Shown here one piece after another: positions 48,941 through 63,700 of a stretch of 64,000 nt of DNA (position 1 is its first letter; every line of letters begins with the position of its first letter). The stretch covers positions 597,191 through 661,190 of the forward strand of contig VXBM01000044.1 of NCBI GenBank assembly GCA_013400155.1. Reading direction: 5' to 3'. The stretch comes from Helopsaltes ochotensis (lineage: Eukaryota; Chordata; Aves; Passeriformes; Locustellidae). The position numbers and the translations under genes were made by a program. The notes under the pieces were generated by a model. It ran no database searches. It worked only from the letters and a program-made list of their open reading frames with translations, and was not told where the DNA came from.

Positions 48941-51900
48941 CTGTCATAAACTGTGTACAAGGGAATGAAAAATGCTGTCAAAATGCTAAAGAATTGTTTG
49001 AGGCAGTGTTTTCTGTTTTTACATAATATTGCAAAGTACAAATACTACAGTAAAAAGAGGAATCTGTGCTGAGTAAAATTCTTAACTGTATGTTCCTGAG
49101 GGAAATAATGTGAAGCAGATTAACCATCATTTCAGGACAGTTGCTGTTTAATTTATTATTCATAAAAGAGCTCAACTTTCAATGGTGAGATATTTCACAG
49201 CCAACTTCTAATTTAAAAAAGAAGCATTTCTTTCAGTATTTATTAAGAAACACAGTACATAACATCATTACGTATAAACGTGACAGATTGTTACCCTTCT
49301 CCATTTCCTCAAAGACAAAAGGGTACTGTAATTTCCAGGCAGATATATTCTGACAACAATGAAAGGAGGTTTTACTCATCAAAACAGAATTTTGGGTCGG
49401 GCCCTGATAAATTGATACATCTAATTGCTGGGATTTTACATTTACTCCTTTATCTTCTGACTGAAGGATTTTTTTCTGCAGACCATGTATTTTTATATGC
49501 TGCAAAATGAATACTCATGCAGTAAAATTATTTTTATCACATTATGATAAAGCACCTCAATCAAAGCTGTACCATTTTTAATCTCTTTGCACAATAGACT
49601 CAAGACAGCAGAGACTTTTTGTACCTGTGACTTGACTCATGTTAAATTCAGTCATACCACTGTATCAAAAATTCAGAATTATTGGAAGGACAACAATTTC
49701 TCCTACACTAAAATTTTCAATAGAAGAGGTACCTTTAGAGCTCAAACTTTTCCAGGCAAAAATTCGCTTTATCAAGCAGCAATTCCTAAGCATTTTCTTA
49801 CAGCTTGCAGGCTTCTGAGGATACTGTTGCAAATCTTCATTCTCTTCATGTGTTTTCTTCTCAGAGGCTAACACGTCCATCCTAAACAAAAACTTAACCT
49901 TTAGTTTCCCTGCAGGATATATGCACAACTTAAAACCAAAGACTATGGGTAAGGAAGATTGGGGGAGAAGAAAGGAGATGGACTGGGGATAAAAGGAAAA
50001 TATTTAGAATTTCATTACCCATTCTCAGTTCATATATTCCTAGTATTAATGAAGTGGAATTAGTGTATTAATATTCCTTTGGTTTAAACTATTTATCTGG
50101 AGCATCAATGTATTTGTAAAATATATAAATGGGGTAAAAATCAGATTTTATCTACTATTTTTAAAACTCTGATTTTAACTTAAATGATAAAAATAATATA
50201 ATATCTCTAGATGGTAAATAAATATTTACCTCTTACCTTAGTCAGTTGTTTAGTTAAAGGAAATAATGTAATCCTCTATGCATGAGCCTATTATCCTTCC
50301 TATCTTAGCTTGCCTGACATCAGTGTCATAGAGCAGGGCTGCATTCCTCTAGCTGTTACTGAAAGACAGCTGCTCTACCCAGAAAAGATGAATAGTTGGG
50401 ATTCTGTGCTGCCTTAATGCCACTGTCACTCAAATGCTGAAAAGCAGCTGAGCCACTTAAAGCCAGCTTGGGGACCATTTCCTACTACCTTCTCATTCAC
50501 AGAGGCAGACCAATACATTCCTACATGCCATTATTTGTAGACTGACACTTTGAAGAAGCCAGAGGCTGTTAACAACAACCAACACTAACTAGGACCTAAC
50601 CAAAGCTCTACTCAGTGGCTACAAACCGAAGAAAAGGAACCTACCCAGCGTTCCAGGACTTTGGTGCCACTCCAAGGTCACGCAGGAGTCCTAAGCAGCA
50701 TTCCTGTTTGCTCTTCAACAAGCTCCAGCCGGAGATGCCGAGGAGATGATGCTGCTGAGGACAGACCCACCCTGCCAGCCGCTGCAGCCCTTTGCCAAGG
50801 GCTGTAGACTGCACCAGGGGAGCCCTCTGATTACAGACAGAAGCTGTGCCCAGCCTGTGGCAGGACACCAAAGTGGCCCCTTTTCCACCCCCCTTTTTCT
50901 CCCCTCACACTGTGCTCTCACACACAGTCTGCATCTAACAATAGTGAACATGATTTCTAAAGGCAAAAGGTAGGAAAGAGCCAAAGGGAAAAAAAAAATT
51001 GGCACTGTTCACACCAGAGTTGGATAAACAAAGCTGACTTTTCCGAAAGAAAGCAAGCATAATGGAACACAGCACCTCACTGCCTTCTCTTCCATCAGGA
51101 GTGCCTACTGATTATGCAAAACAATCAAAGGATGCAAAGGAACAAGTATCCACTTTCTGCAATTTATTTTTTGTAAGATAGTGGAACTCAAAGTTGTTTT
51201 AATCAATCAGCTTCCCTTTGAACTGAATTAACCTTCATGCCAATTACATACATTTGCAGCTTTTATGTTCATGAAGTTTCCTACGGACATTTGAACTACA
51301 GCTTAAGCACGCCGCTTTGTGCAAAATGTTACACACAAAACCCCACACCTGTCTATAGCAACTGGAGACATCCCAGGTCTATCCACACAGGCTAGGACAA
51401 TAACTCTACCTCTGGAAACAGCCTATCAATCAGCTGTAAGAAAAAAGCTGTCAGTAACTTCTGTCCATAACAACAGAAAAGCATTTGCCTTAACAACTGA
51501 TTTTCAGGCTGCCAAAGTAACCAGGAAGCAATGAAGGGAAGCGCTTCCATTCAGATTCACATCTAGAGACATATTGCAGGCCCATTGCTATTTAGAACTG
51601 AACAATGCTTGAATTTGCACTGTTGGAACAACACCTGCTGGCATAAGGTCCTTTGAGTCCTTAGCATGACACAGCACTCCAGACAACTGTATTTCCACCA
51701 CAAACCACTACCAAAGTAAGCTGAATTTCAATATGATAATAGAGTTTCTGAAACTTCTGAAACTTCAGCAGAAAAACTTCTTCCAGTTTAAGCATATTTC
51801 ACAGCTCTTTTATCTTATATCTTTTGGAAGTAGAATTCTGAGAATAAATATTGATTTTAAATTGGTGTTTACTGTGCTAAGAAGCACATTTTCACCACAC

Positions 51901-53129
51901 AATATTCAGTCTGGATTTCCAGCTGATTACTGGAACAGAATTTTGATTTGTGAGAACAAAACATGAGTGTTAGTTATTTCACAGAAATAACAGCTGTTAT
52001 TAAAAGAGAATGCTCTCAACTATTCCTACATACCATTTTTGAATGAAATTAATGTACTCCAGAAACTAGAGTTTATCCCTTTGAACATTGGAGGTTCTCT
52101 TCTGATCAGTCTGTGCAAGGCATCTGCAGAAAGTCACCCATCCTCTCTGGTGGAACACATCTATATTGCTCCTGTCCAGTGCAAGGAGAAAACCAACCCT
52201 ATGCCCATGAGCACTAGAATATAGCACCATGCAGTACAGCCCCAAACAGCTAAAACTTGAAAATGTTGTTAATGTAATTCAAGTTCAAGTTTTCTGGATA
52301 TAAACCTTCAGAGAAACTGCCTGCCCATGTAACAGTCAGCGATAGAACCCTTGATGTTCCAGCCCAAAGGCCAGCTCTCACAACACATTGTCATACTTCT
52401 CTGAGGGCCTCATCTCAGGGATTCATTAATCCACAGGGAGTGTGAACGAGGAACCAGGCACAGGAGATGAGACAAGCCTCTGGGAGAATGATTCCCATGA
52501 TGGGATAACAAACAGGACTGTGTACTGCCTAGACATGGAGCAATGGGAGAGGGTTATTGGATATGCTCCTACATTAGTATTTGAATAAAGTCTTCAGGAG
52601 GTACAAGAATACAGAGGAGTTTTATCAAAGATGGGATGCATAAATGCACAAATTCGATAACATTGCTCAACAGGGAATGGAGAGGTAGAATCCTTGCTGA
52701 AATCTTCAGGGTTTGCTTCTATCCACCTGAAAATGATGTCTGATTTGCCACAGATACAAAGATATTCACTTGAGATAAATCTTTAAAGGACGCATTTTTT
52801 CTAAACCTGGTTCAGAAGATGTCACGATATTCAGATGTCACTGTATCTGTTTCCTTACTTCAAACCTTAATCAAGTCCACAGCAATTTTTTTCTATAATA
52901 GAAGTGTACATGGATCAGAAGTTTTGTGCAGTACTAACAATCATGCTATAATTTTTAGTGAGTTTAAAACAAGCTTAAGCTGTAGAACACTAAATTTCAA
53001 TGTACCATCTGAATTTTTTCGAAGAAATTATGCTGTACTTCATATAATCATAATAATAGTTATTTAGAAAAGGAATTAACATCACTCTTCTGAAGTTGTG
53101 CATTTGATTCACTTCCTTCTCCTCTTCAG

Positions 53130-53245
53130 ATCGTGTACTCTGACTTTGAGGAAAGGAAATGGATTGACAGTGAATTCCACATTTACAAACCTAAGGACTG
53201 TAAAAAATATAATACACACAATGTTAGTGAAAAACTGCTCATACT
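53130..53245 (+). other. Exon-like segment, 116 bp (speculative)
   Basis: A strong acceptor, with the pyrimidine-rich stretch cttccttctcctcttcag ending at 53129, is followed by 116 bp ending before a consensus donor GTAAGT (53246-53251). The frame beginning at the first base is open throughout (38 codons plus two bases) and starts IVYSDFEERKWIDSEFHIYK, a composition more protein-like than most frames in the window. A second frame with one leading base is also open. An alternative donor, GTAAAA, lies at 53200. I do not recognise the protein family. It may be a real exon of a large gene, a lncRNA exon, or chance. Confidence 0.22.
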
Positions 53246-56200
53246 GTAAGTAATATGAGAAAAGCATGTGTGAAAAGTGTATCAATCCAGGCTGTACAGG
53301 ATCCTTCCCTTCCCAAAATACATCAAATCATTTCATAATTTAGGTGAAATGAAAAAGGAATTTAAGAGCATTCTACAGAACCTGAGCAACTTCAGGATCT
53401 GGGAATGTGGAGATCTTTCAACTGGGAGTGAATAGTAAAACAGGTTAAAAAGAAAATTAACAGACCTATGCACTAGTGGGAGCACCAACAACAAAACAAA
53501 TGTGGAGCAATAATCTGCAAAAAACACCTGAAATACCTCTGGTCTGAGTCCTTACATGTTACTGCAGCAGTAACCAAGACACTGAACTCTTCCTGAGCAT
53601 ATGCAAGTCTGGAAAGGCAAAATGTTTACTGCAGCTGTAACAGTGCACAGAGACAGGGTCTGCCTAAAGAAAGCAGGTTTTCATTATTTCATGTAATTGG
53701 ATTTTATCAGTAATCAGTTAGACCCAAAAGTAAAGCAGGTTTTTGTATATTTTTTTTTATTTCCTACTGATGGTTAAATAACTATTTTTATAGTGATCTA
53801 AATCATACAAGCTAAAAACTCCAGAGAGTCACAAGCTGATGAATCATATAAGGTCTGTGTGATGCCACATAGCTACAGATATTTTGAGCAATACTTATTT
53901 GAACTACAAGGAAATGTCTTCTAGCTGGGTGTAAGTGGACATGGGTGTATGAAAGTTATCTTAACATTGCTTGATCAGATTTGATTTTTGGAAAAATGAA
54001 ACTTAACTTTATATGGATTCATTGAAAACTGTATAATTCTTCCCTCAATAATGAAATAGCAGCTGGAAAGAGCAGAGGCATCATTATAGAGTGAGAAATA
54101 CCTCAGGAATATTCCAGAAGACAGAGTCAAAACTAGCATCTATATGGCATTTGAAGGGAATCTTTACAGAACTGTCTAGTTGCATTAGCTGACTACTCTA
54201 GCACAAGTATTTCAAGAACTTTCACCGATGACTACAAAGAAATTTTTTAACTCCAACAAAGCTAGATTAAACCAGTGATGTCTGCTGAAAACTTTGGGCC
54301 ACTAGAGATTGCAGCTATAAGTTGTGAAATGAATACTGAAAAATAGGGCAAGCCTACAGAATGCAGTTCTGGATGAATGTGTGGGTGACTGCTGACATAT
54401 TAAGGAATATTGCAATGAGATGCTTCAGAGAAAAAGCAGAGTTTGCTTTGATTTTGTTTTTCTCAGCAGAGGCAACTTTCAATAGTATTTTATGATACCT
54501 GCTTTTGGTAGATGAAGGAAAGGATTTGTGAGTAGAAAGGAGAATTTCATTCTCTTCCTGTAGAATGAAAAATGGAACAGAAAAAGATATCAGAAAAAAT
54601 ATATCACCTATTTATTTACCCCCACTGCATGCTGCTCTCTAAGGTTTTGCTGCTGCATTAACTTGAACTTCATTTACATCTTTTTTATCCTTTTCATCAT
54701 TTGTTTGTCTATTTATAGGGAAAAAAAACCCAATTGGATAAATACCAGGTAACAAAAGCTTCCTGTATGCTTCAATATTGACTAAAATTTGGGGTTCTAC
54801 TTTTGCCAAAAGAAAACAGGTAAAATTTAATTTGTCTAGAACACAGTGAAGAGTTGAGTAGTGCCAGTCTCTCTGGAAGGTCTGTGGGAAGCATTTGAAA
54901 GCATATAGAGGCATACTGAAGCATATACTACACAGGTATAGGGGAAACTGCTCTTTGCTTTTTTCTCATCTCATAAAGGTCATCACCTTTTATATATAAA
55001 ATGTCTATAGGTCTTGCCTGCTCATGCACGGTGAATCTCTGTATTGTAAATGAGGAGAAAAGAAAAGAAATAGGAAAAGTGGGGCAGACTGCTCCGCAAT
55101 TCTTTTCATTTATTTAACTCTGAACATTTTGCTGGGACAACACAGGTTAATATTGATTTCAGGTCATATTCAGGTTGTCTGGCTTAGGAGGAAAACATCT
55201 GTGTTCACACATTATCTCACAGTGCTGTGTGGGTCACAGAACACCTGGTGATACCTGCAACAACGAACTGACTGCATCAAGAACAATGAGCACCATAACC
55301 AAGAGCAAACATTGGTGGGTGGGAATTTCAGAGAGCTCCTGATGATGCAGTGCCAGAGGAATTTCATGTCACAATGAGCCCTCTGGGTGCTATAGGTATA
55401 TTGGGTTGAACTCTCATTGGATGATTCAGTAGCCAAACCAAACTGAGAGAAAAGGTTTACCTCCTGTCAGATTACAGTGATAAGAGATATGACAGTGACT
55501 GTGATATGAGTAACAAAGTATTTTAATCATAATCCATTGTTAATGGTAATTAAAACATTCCTGCTTGCCATTAGCAGTTATGTCTACTCCCCTTGGTTAA
55601 AGTGGCATGGAGTTTTACATTTTCAGTGTTAATAAACATTTCTCAGCAGAGAGAAACATAATCTATTTACTGGTTAAAAATTAGAGTTCTATAGCTGCCA
55701 AGAAGCTTTCTCATCAATATGTCAAAAACTGAATTCTTACTTGTTACAAGTACAGTGTAAGATTTAATTTTCCAAAATTATAGGAGGAAATTGGATTACT
55801 GAGGGGATAGAAAGGATATGCAAGCCCTAAGAAATTTTTTCGTTCTAAAATTTTTTCATAGGTAATTTAGCAAATTTGAACAATTGCATGCCACTGCTAT
55901 GAAAGGCAATGACCCTTAGAAAACATTTTTTAAAAACTATTCAGTGAAATCACATAGCTGAGAAGACTGCCTGGGTTGGGTATTCCAAAGCTGAAAAGGT
56001 CCGTCCTCTGCCACTGAGAGGGACTCAGACAGAGGGAGGTCAGAGAGACAACTCAAGTAAGGCAAACGTGCCAGGACTGATCCATTTTCTTTGTGAGAAT
56101 GGTATGTTCTAATAGTTTAAAAGGGCAGCTACCAGAAAATGCCATCAATGTCATAGCTCATGAAGAATTAATGAGTCTCTACTGGACTATTTAACTTCCT

Positions 56201-59200
56201 AAACAAGTATTTTTTACCTCAGAGTCAGAGGATGAATATACCCAAGACCCATATGACTCCATACAAATAGGTACCTCTTTTTTTCTACATCTGTATATCA
56301 CCATGCTTCAACAAGAAAAACTCCTATTTTAAAAGTCTGAAAACTGAAACAGATGAGAATAAAGCTTTATGAGCTAATCCTGGTAGCTTTATATACAAAT
56401 TATGATGTGTCTTAGTGTATAATTTGTCAGAAATATTGATAAACCAAATTGCTTCTTGAGAACTATCAGAATGCGAGACTGGTCCCAAACAGTGTGTGAA
56501 ATCACGTTTTCTGTACCAAAAGTAGTATCATAAAGAGTATAACTTTGGGAAGAATGGACAAAAAGTAGAGGAAATGAATACAAGTAGATTATTGGATTAA
56601 CTTCTGCAAACCTATGGAAATGCCAAAAAATTCTAAAGAGAAAGTTCCACTAGAATTTTTTGAAAATTATTTGTTCTTGGTTAAAATTGTTATTTTTACA
56701 GGTTTTACAACTAAACATACTTATCAGTAGGAGTATTAATCATAATTTTGGATTGGCATAGTTTCCAAAAAGCAGCAAGAATAAATTTGTCCAGGACACA
56801 TAAACAGTTTTTCTTTCTTCCATACACATAGATCATCCAGTACAGGACAGTGAAACTAAGTTCAATTCTCACATATCCATTTAACTATTTTTTTATAATG
56901 TCACAGAATTAAGAACATATAAAATAAACCTACAGGGATTGTTGACTTGTTTATGAACATCTAAGTAGTTTTGGAAACAGTGAAAAACACTTACTATTAG
57001 CACAGCACTGGTTACAGGAAAGGGCTCATTACCATCAATTCCTGTCCCAAAAAAATCTGCTTATCAGAGACTGACCTGCAGATGGGGCAGCACTAACAAA
57101 TGAAGCTAATTGAACAACGGCAAAACATTTCCATGACCCCTTTTTTTTACCTCCTTGTTTTGATAAATAATTTAATACTAGAATCTGAAATTATTATTTC
57201 TACAGTATGGTCTCCTTAATCCGAGGTATTTTCAGACATAAACAGCTTAGAATAAGAAATGTTACAATAAATCATCTACAAATTGAGTTCCTTACTGCTA
57301 CAAAGCAATCATCATTGCTGTCTTTTATTCACCGAAGAACAGGAACAAAATCTGAATGATTCAGATGCTATAATGCAATGTTGATAGACACAGTCCTTTA
57401 AATGGTTAAAGAAGAGAGAGGAAAAGGGGTGCAGCTGAGCAACTTATGCACTAGCTGAAATGAGAAGCTTCTAAAAATTTATTTGACCATGAAAAGTATT
57501 TATCCATAATATCGTCACTGAAGAAGGAGCCTGAGGAAATAGAAGAATATGCTCAAAAAGGTCTGATATTTTGTTGGTTTTGAATAAAATTGATTATAAA
57601 CCAGAAGAAATTTTATGATTTCATATTTCAGTAGAGCCTAACTCACATATTTCCTCCAAAAAGACACAGAAGTCTCATTTACCAGGGATATATACATTGC
57701 TTGGAGACAGTATCCATGAATCAGGATGAGCATATTTGTCACTTGGATCCTTGATGAAGTATCAGCTAAACTTTTAAATGATCTTCCATATTCAAAGAAA
57801 ACAATGCAGACTGGATACAAACCCGCATGTTTAGGCTGCCACATAATGTTGCACTAAATAGTGTCACATTGAAAATTACAATCTCATTAACTTCATGCTT
57901 GTTACCTTATGCTCAGCAAAATAATGATAAACATCTCTGAGAAAATGAAATAGAAGATAAAAGAAAATGTACTTCCAGACAGAATTTAAAGCTATATTTA
58001 TTTGGATACACACACAGAGACAAAAAAGTTACAAAGATAAAAGTATTAAAATTCTGAATTTTAATACAGGCTTTCATATTTTCTTATAAAATTTTATTCT
58101 TATTCAACTGTTTGCCAATAACTTATATTTTCCTAGATACAAATAGCCTCAAAGATTGAACAGAGGTTGAAAGAATATAAATTCAGAATATAATCAACTG
58201 CACTATATTGAACTCACTCATTAATGCTTGATTTTGTGATATGCTGAGCATTTCCAGCTCATACAGTAGATAGGAGAGTCATGTAGCGTCCAGAATTTTC
58301 CAAGATCAGACTCAAACGATTATCATACACTGAAAAATTATCATTTGAAATTATTTTATCTTTTTTTCATCTATGATTTCTTCCTTTATGGTCCTGGAGT
58401 GAGATCAAAAACAATAGCACATTGAAATTCACATTGTGGTAAGATAAGAGGAACTCAGGAAGCAGAAGAAATTCTGGCAAGCAAGTAAGTTATTTATTAT
58501 TTAAAATTATAATAGAAGGAGCCTTTTTATGCAATTTTTTGGGTGACTATATTCTATATACAGTATTTATCACATTATCATTTGGTAACTTCAATTACCA
58601 AGTGACATGTGTTTGCTGCTTCATGTCAATAATTTACCTGAGTTACTGCATCTGTTAACAGATACCAAGTTAAAACTGTCTCTTCCAAAACATGCAGTAA
58701 CCTTCTCTACTTCCAGGGCTGTCCAGCAATGCTTAGCCTGCACTACATTAGACAACATGAACAGTAGTCAAAAGTAGTTGCACGTGCCATGGCCATTAAG
58801 AAAAGCATTCCAGCTGTTTCTAAATATCTACAGCCAAGCTGATCAACACTTGCAATTTAGGTTCAAGCTGAACCAGCATCAGGTAGGCTGAGTGCCCCCA
58901 CCACTAATCATTTGGGCCACCCATAGAATTTAAAATGATTACTTTATAAAGATTTAGCGTGTGTTGTAAATGTGCCTGACAGCAATGGGAACTTCTAAAT
59001 GCTTGGTCTAATTGGAAAGAACAATAAGGCAATTAGTTAGAAAAACTTCTAGTTGTAGTGTATTTTGTGGTTGCAGTTTCTCATTGAAAATGAAGAGAAA
59101 ACACACAAAATGAGTTACCAAACAAGTAACAACTACAGGTTTACCATTAAAACAGACAGCTTTCTTCAGTAATTAGCACACAAAATATCAGCAACTAAAG

Positions 59201-60669
59201 AAAGACCCTTTAATAGCCAGGTTCTAGCTATTGATTTTCTACAAGAGCCTAATGTGCATTAAATTTGTGGATAAAAGCGTTTCATAGGAGCTAGGAGCTC
59301 CTCATCAATTTATTAATCCCCATCTCCAAAACACACATAAGAATATATTTTTTTTTTAATTTAAGTACAGACACACTGTCTTACATACTTATGTAAGTGT
59401 ACACTTATATAAATGCACTTACACACTTGCAGTATTTTCATACTTCTAGCCACCTAAAATTTCCTCCAGGGCTCAGGATAAACAAATTGTACATCATAGA
59501 CTATCTGCAGTTGCCAGCACTTTCCAGAATTCCCATAACTGGAACACCTGAGAGCTTTTTCTTCCTCAAAATAATCTTGAAATACTGAATCAGAACTTTT
59601 CATTACAGGAAGAACTTTATAAGCATGGGTTTTAATCTAGTGATACATTTACATAAGATGGCGTCAGGGAACAGCTGATTATTGCATTGCTTGGGGGGGA
59701 AACAGCTTTTTAAAGTGGTTTAGCGGGTCACCACTATTTAAAATTGAAAGATTGTCATTTGGGAGTGTTCAAGGCATGGTGCTATCTTTGATTATGTACT
59801 GTCAACATTTGTTAAATGCCTGTCCAGGTAGAGCAGTGACAGTGTATTTAGAGTGTGACAGTGAAATCCTGAAAGGGAACAGTGACACAGGGTACCCAGA
59901 AACTACAGAAACAGATTCATCAACAGCATGCCTTATTTTAACACTTTCAGATGACAGAAAGCACTCTGCAAACTTCCACCACTGCCTTTCAGAAAATCAA
60001 AGCTGTCACTTCCTAGTGAGCTAGTAAACTCTCAGGAATCTGAGAGTTGTTACATAGTGTGTTGTTACTGCAGAGTAGTACTGCTGGAAAGAAATAGAAA
60101 AGCTGCAATTTAATACTCTCACACTTTTGCCATACAGAAGATTACATATAAATTGGAAGATATATTCTAAAAACAATGAGAAGTCTCATTTTTATCTATA
60201 TTTATTAAAGGAGAGAAAACTCAGTAGTTTCTCACAGTTAATGAACAAGAACTATAATTTCTCATTTACCTCTTTGGGCAAATACACACATAAAACAAAA
60301 TCACATTTCAAAAAGTGAGTCTGGAGTTAGACTATGCTAATAAAGGATGAAAAAAAATATGAAATTTCATGTATTTCTATGATGTTTATGAAGGCAGCAT
60401 AGCTGGAAACTGTTCATCTTGGACGAATTATAATAAACTTTATATTCAGTTACTGCACATTTTTACAGCTGAGTAGCAAACACTTAGGTATTTTATTAAC
60501 CCAAGGAACCTGAAAAGATATCAGGGACTGTAACCTGATATACCTAATAACTATAACTGTTACCTGTCTTAGACATGGGTATTTATATATTATGTGTCTT
60601 CAATCAAGTGACATAAAGATATCTGACATAGTACTGTAGCTACATGCTCCGTTGTCACTAGTGTGATCC

Positions 60670-60740
60670 ATGGCTGGGAGCGTGGAATTAGATGATTTTT
60701 AGGATCCCTTCCAACTCAGGCCATTCAATTATTCTATGAC
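60670..60740 (+). mobile_element. CR1 LINE fragment, extreme 3' end
   Basis: A sense CR1 end of about 70 bp: 'ggaattagatgatttttagg' near 60685, then 'atcccttccaactcaggcca' and terminal 'attattctatgac' at 60728-60740. This severe 5' truncation is typical of the family. Confidence 0.82.
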
Positions 60741-63700
60741 ATCCACCAGCTTTCATGTCTTCTAGCTATGTCTCTGTTCATTAAGTTTTACTGTGTCATA
60801 GGCAAAGTGTTATTAAACATGATAGAGGTCACTCATTAATGAGAACACATCTATGAATGGAAAAGGGACTGGCTCTTGGTCCAACTTGTCAATTATTTTA
60901 TCAGCAAATTAAAATATGATATTAATTTCTGATATGGACAAATGCAAAGATTGATGAATAAATAACCAGAAGGACATTTTATTGTTACAGGATAAACTCA
61001 GCAATTTTTTTCTTCCAGCTCAGCAAAATGCAAAACCACACTTCTAGGAGCAAAGAATAGAGAGACTTTATCTTTGTTCAAACACAAAAACCTCTCAACC
61101 CCTCAGATGAGCATTCTGTTTTAGAGTGCAAACCTCCAAAGAGATCAGAAAACAGAGAAGTAACTTCAAAGAATGACTGCAAAGTAAAGGGAGTAAAGGG
61201 ATTACTACATCTCTCTGTGAGGACACTCATCAGTGGCAGCGAGATCTGAATATGGAAATCTTTTTGAGGCTGATGGACATAGAGAATTTAGATTGAAAAG
61301 TTAAAAACTCAAGCTAGATAAATCTGGAAAATAAGGTAAAATTTTGAAGTAATTAAATATGCGTGGGAATCCCTTTATTGGTTCATTTTGTTAAAAATAA
61401 TAATCATATTTGAAATACAAATCATGATCCAATTCCTGTGAGAAGACCTCTGACCGAAGAAGGTCAGCTTAGCAGATTACTGTGATCATCACCAGATTTT
61501 TAAAAATTCTCCTTTTTTGCAGATTAAAGGAAAGAGGACTATGTTGTTTTCATTTCACAGGTTGTTTGCAAGGTAACCTTCATCATCATAAAAAGCTTCA
61601 AATATAAGTGTAAAAACAGGAATAGAGAGGACAGCTCTATCTAGCAATTCTATCAGATTTTCTGGCAAATTCAAGAGGTTATGGCAATGCTTCTAACACC
61701 ACCTGAATTCTAGCAGGTGAATTCACAATTAGTCACCTTCTTTAGGATGAAGTCATGCTTCTGCATTTGCCTGTGTTGTCCTTCAGCACAGAAGATTGTC
61801 AAAGCTCCTCACAAATCTGTATGTAATTAGATGATTATAATTTAGCACTATGTTAAATGCCCAAGTGATTAAAACACATTAATAATTGAAGGGATTCCTA
61901 ATGGAATAATTACAATAATGTTATTTAGTATACCCCTATTTTCATAGCTTTAGGCAATATCAAGTGGTTCAAATTAATAAATCATCTCATAGATCAGATG
62001 ATTTTCTAGGACCTACAGTTCAGCTCTCGAAGCTATTGGTTAGGAAGGAAGCCATAAACAGTGCAAATAATAATGAGATTTTTGACCTTTCACTGTCATG
62101 TAAATTGATGTCTGCCTGGCATAGGCAGACTTTGCTGCTAAACTCGAAAGCTTTCAGCTTTGTCATTGTCCGCATCTTGTAATTGGATGTGTTAACTCTA
62201 AAAGGGATTAAAATAGAAGAGCAAAAGCAGGAAAGAATGGAAGAAATTAATGTTTTTCAAAAAATATACACATACTGAGTTCCTGTAAAAGAAAAATTAT
62301 TAAATACTTTACAGGAAATTAGGATGTATATCACATGCTGAAAATTGATGTATAGAGAACTATAATACAGGTTATTCTCCAATACCTAGCTTTTCAGACT
62401 GTAAAAATCAAGTCAAATTAATGAGAAATAGTCATTCATACCACTTATTTTAATTTTTTCCTTTCAAGCTTTGCCTCTGATATGCTGGTTTTCTTTCTTT
62501 CTTTTTCATTATGACTTCTGTTTATATTTCATTCATTTCTGGCAGTACTGAGTACCTGAGGTCCACCAGCTGAAGTATTGTGAGTCTCACACTTTGGTAA
62601 AGCCACTTCTGTCTTATACTTTGTAATGGTCAAGCAAAACAATGCTAATTTCTTTTGCAATGATGACTGAGCAAATTTTAACTGCAGAGTTGAGCAAGCT
62701 ATACAGAGTTGGTTAAACACCATTATTGTCCCATACTAGAGATCAGAAAACTAGAGATCAAATTAAGTGACTAACTTAGAAATATCGCCAGACTTGGAGG
62801 GACAAGAACAAGCAAAGAAAAATGCTAAATGTGTGCATTGGTAATAATAAAAAAGAAGGTCCAACAAGGTGTGCCCCATGCTCCTGACAGGGTCACCACA
62901 GCAGCATTCAGTGTGCACGTCTGAATCACCAGCAGAGAGATGCCACACACTGACACCAACCGGCCATGGGGATACTGCTGCCTACTGCAGCACAAAGCAG
63001 TGATGTCTGTGGATCCATCTGTATTAAACAATAACAGAAATTATTGCAACAGAAGAAGGAAAATGAAACTTACAGAAACTCCTGACTGTGATCCTCTAAT
63101 GAGGGATAGAGATTGAAATGAGTACGGGAAGAAGACAGAGAAGGAAGGGGAGAGGAGAAAAAATGTTGCTGCATTTCCATATCATACCTTTATTTTTGCA
63201 TTGAAAATTCAATTTGTGATGCAATACCAATGTTGAAAATGAGAGCTACAGTTTCAGGATACATGGCATTATCAAATTTCATTTTTAATTTCCCCATATT
63301 AAAATATTGATAAATGGGAACACAACCAGTCCATGTAAATAAAATGACAGTTGTCCCACAATGCCCCAAACTCTTCTCTGGTCATTGCTTATCATCCAAG
63401 AAGAGAAATACTAAGGGTTCAGCACATATTTTGAGATATTACCACTTTGCAGAAGGATGAAGGATGACCTAGCATCCAGATACTTCTCACAGACCTAATT
63501 CTGTACCACATTAGTATTGCTAAGTATTCTGCGAAGTTCTGATTACTTGGGATAGTTGAGTACCATGGCATTTACTATAATAATTTGGTCATTATCATTA
63601 ACAAATTCTAATTTAGGTGACTGTGTATAACTTTCCTATGTTCCTTTGAAAATCCATGAAAACTATATTGTAGATCTTCAATGAGGATCTTTCAAATAGC

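Larger units (their letters stand above)
48479..60669. other. Unique AT-rich non-coding sequence
   Basis: About 12 kb with no supported gene or transposon. A patch at about 50640-50900 is clearly richer in GC and has several CpG dinucleotides, which is unusual here. One exon-like segment at 53130-53245 is listed separately. Other open frames are short, often lack an ATG and are unrecognised. Confidence 0.5.
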
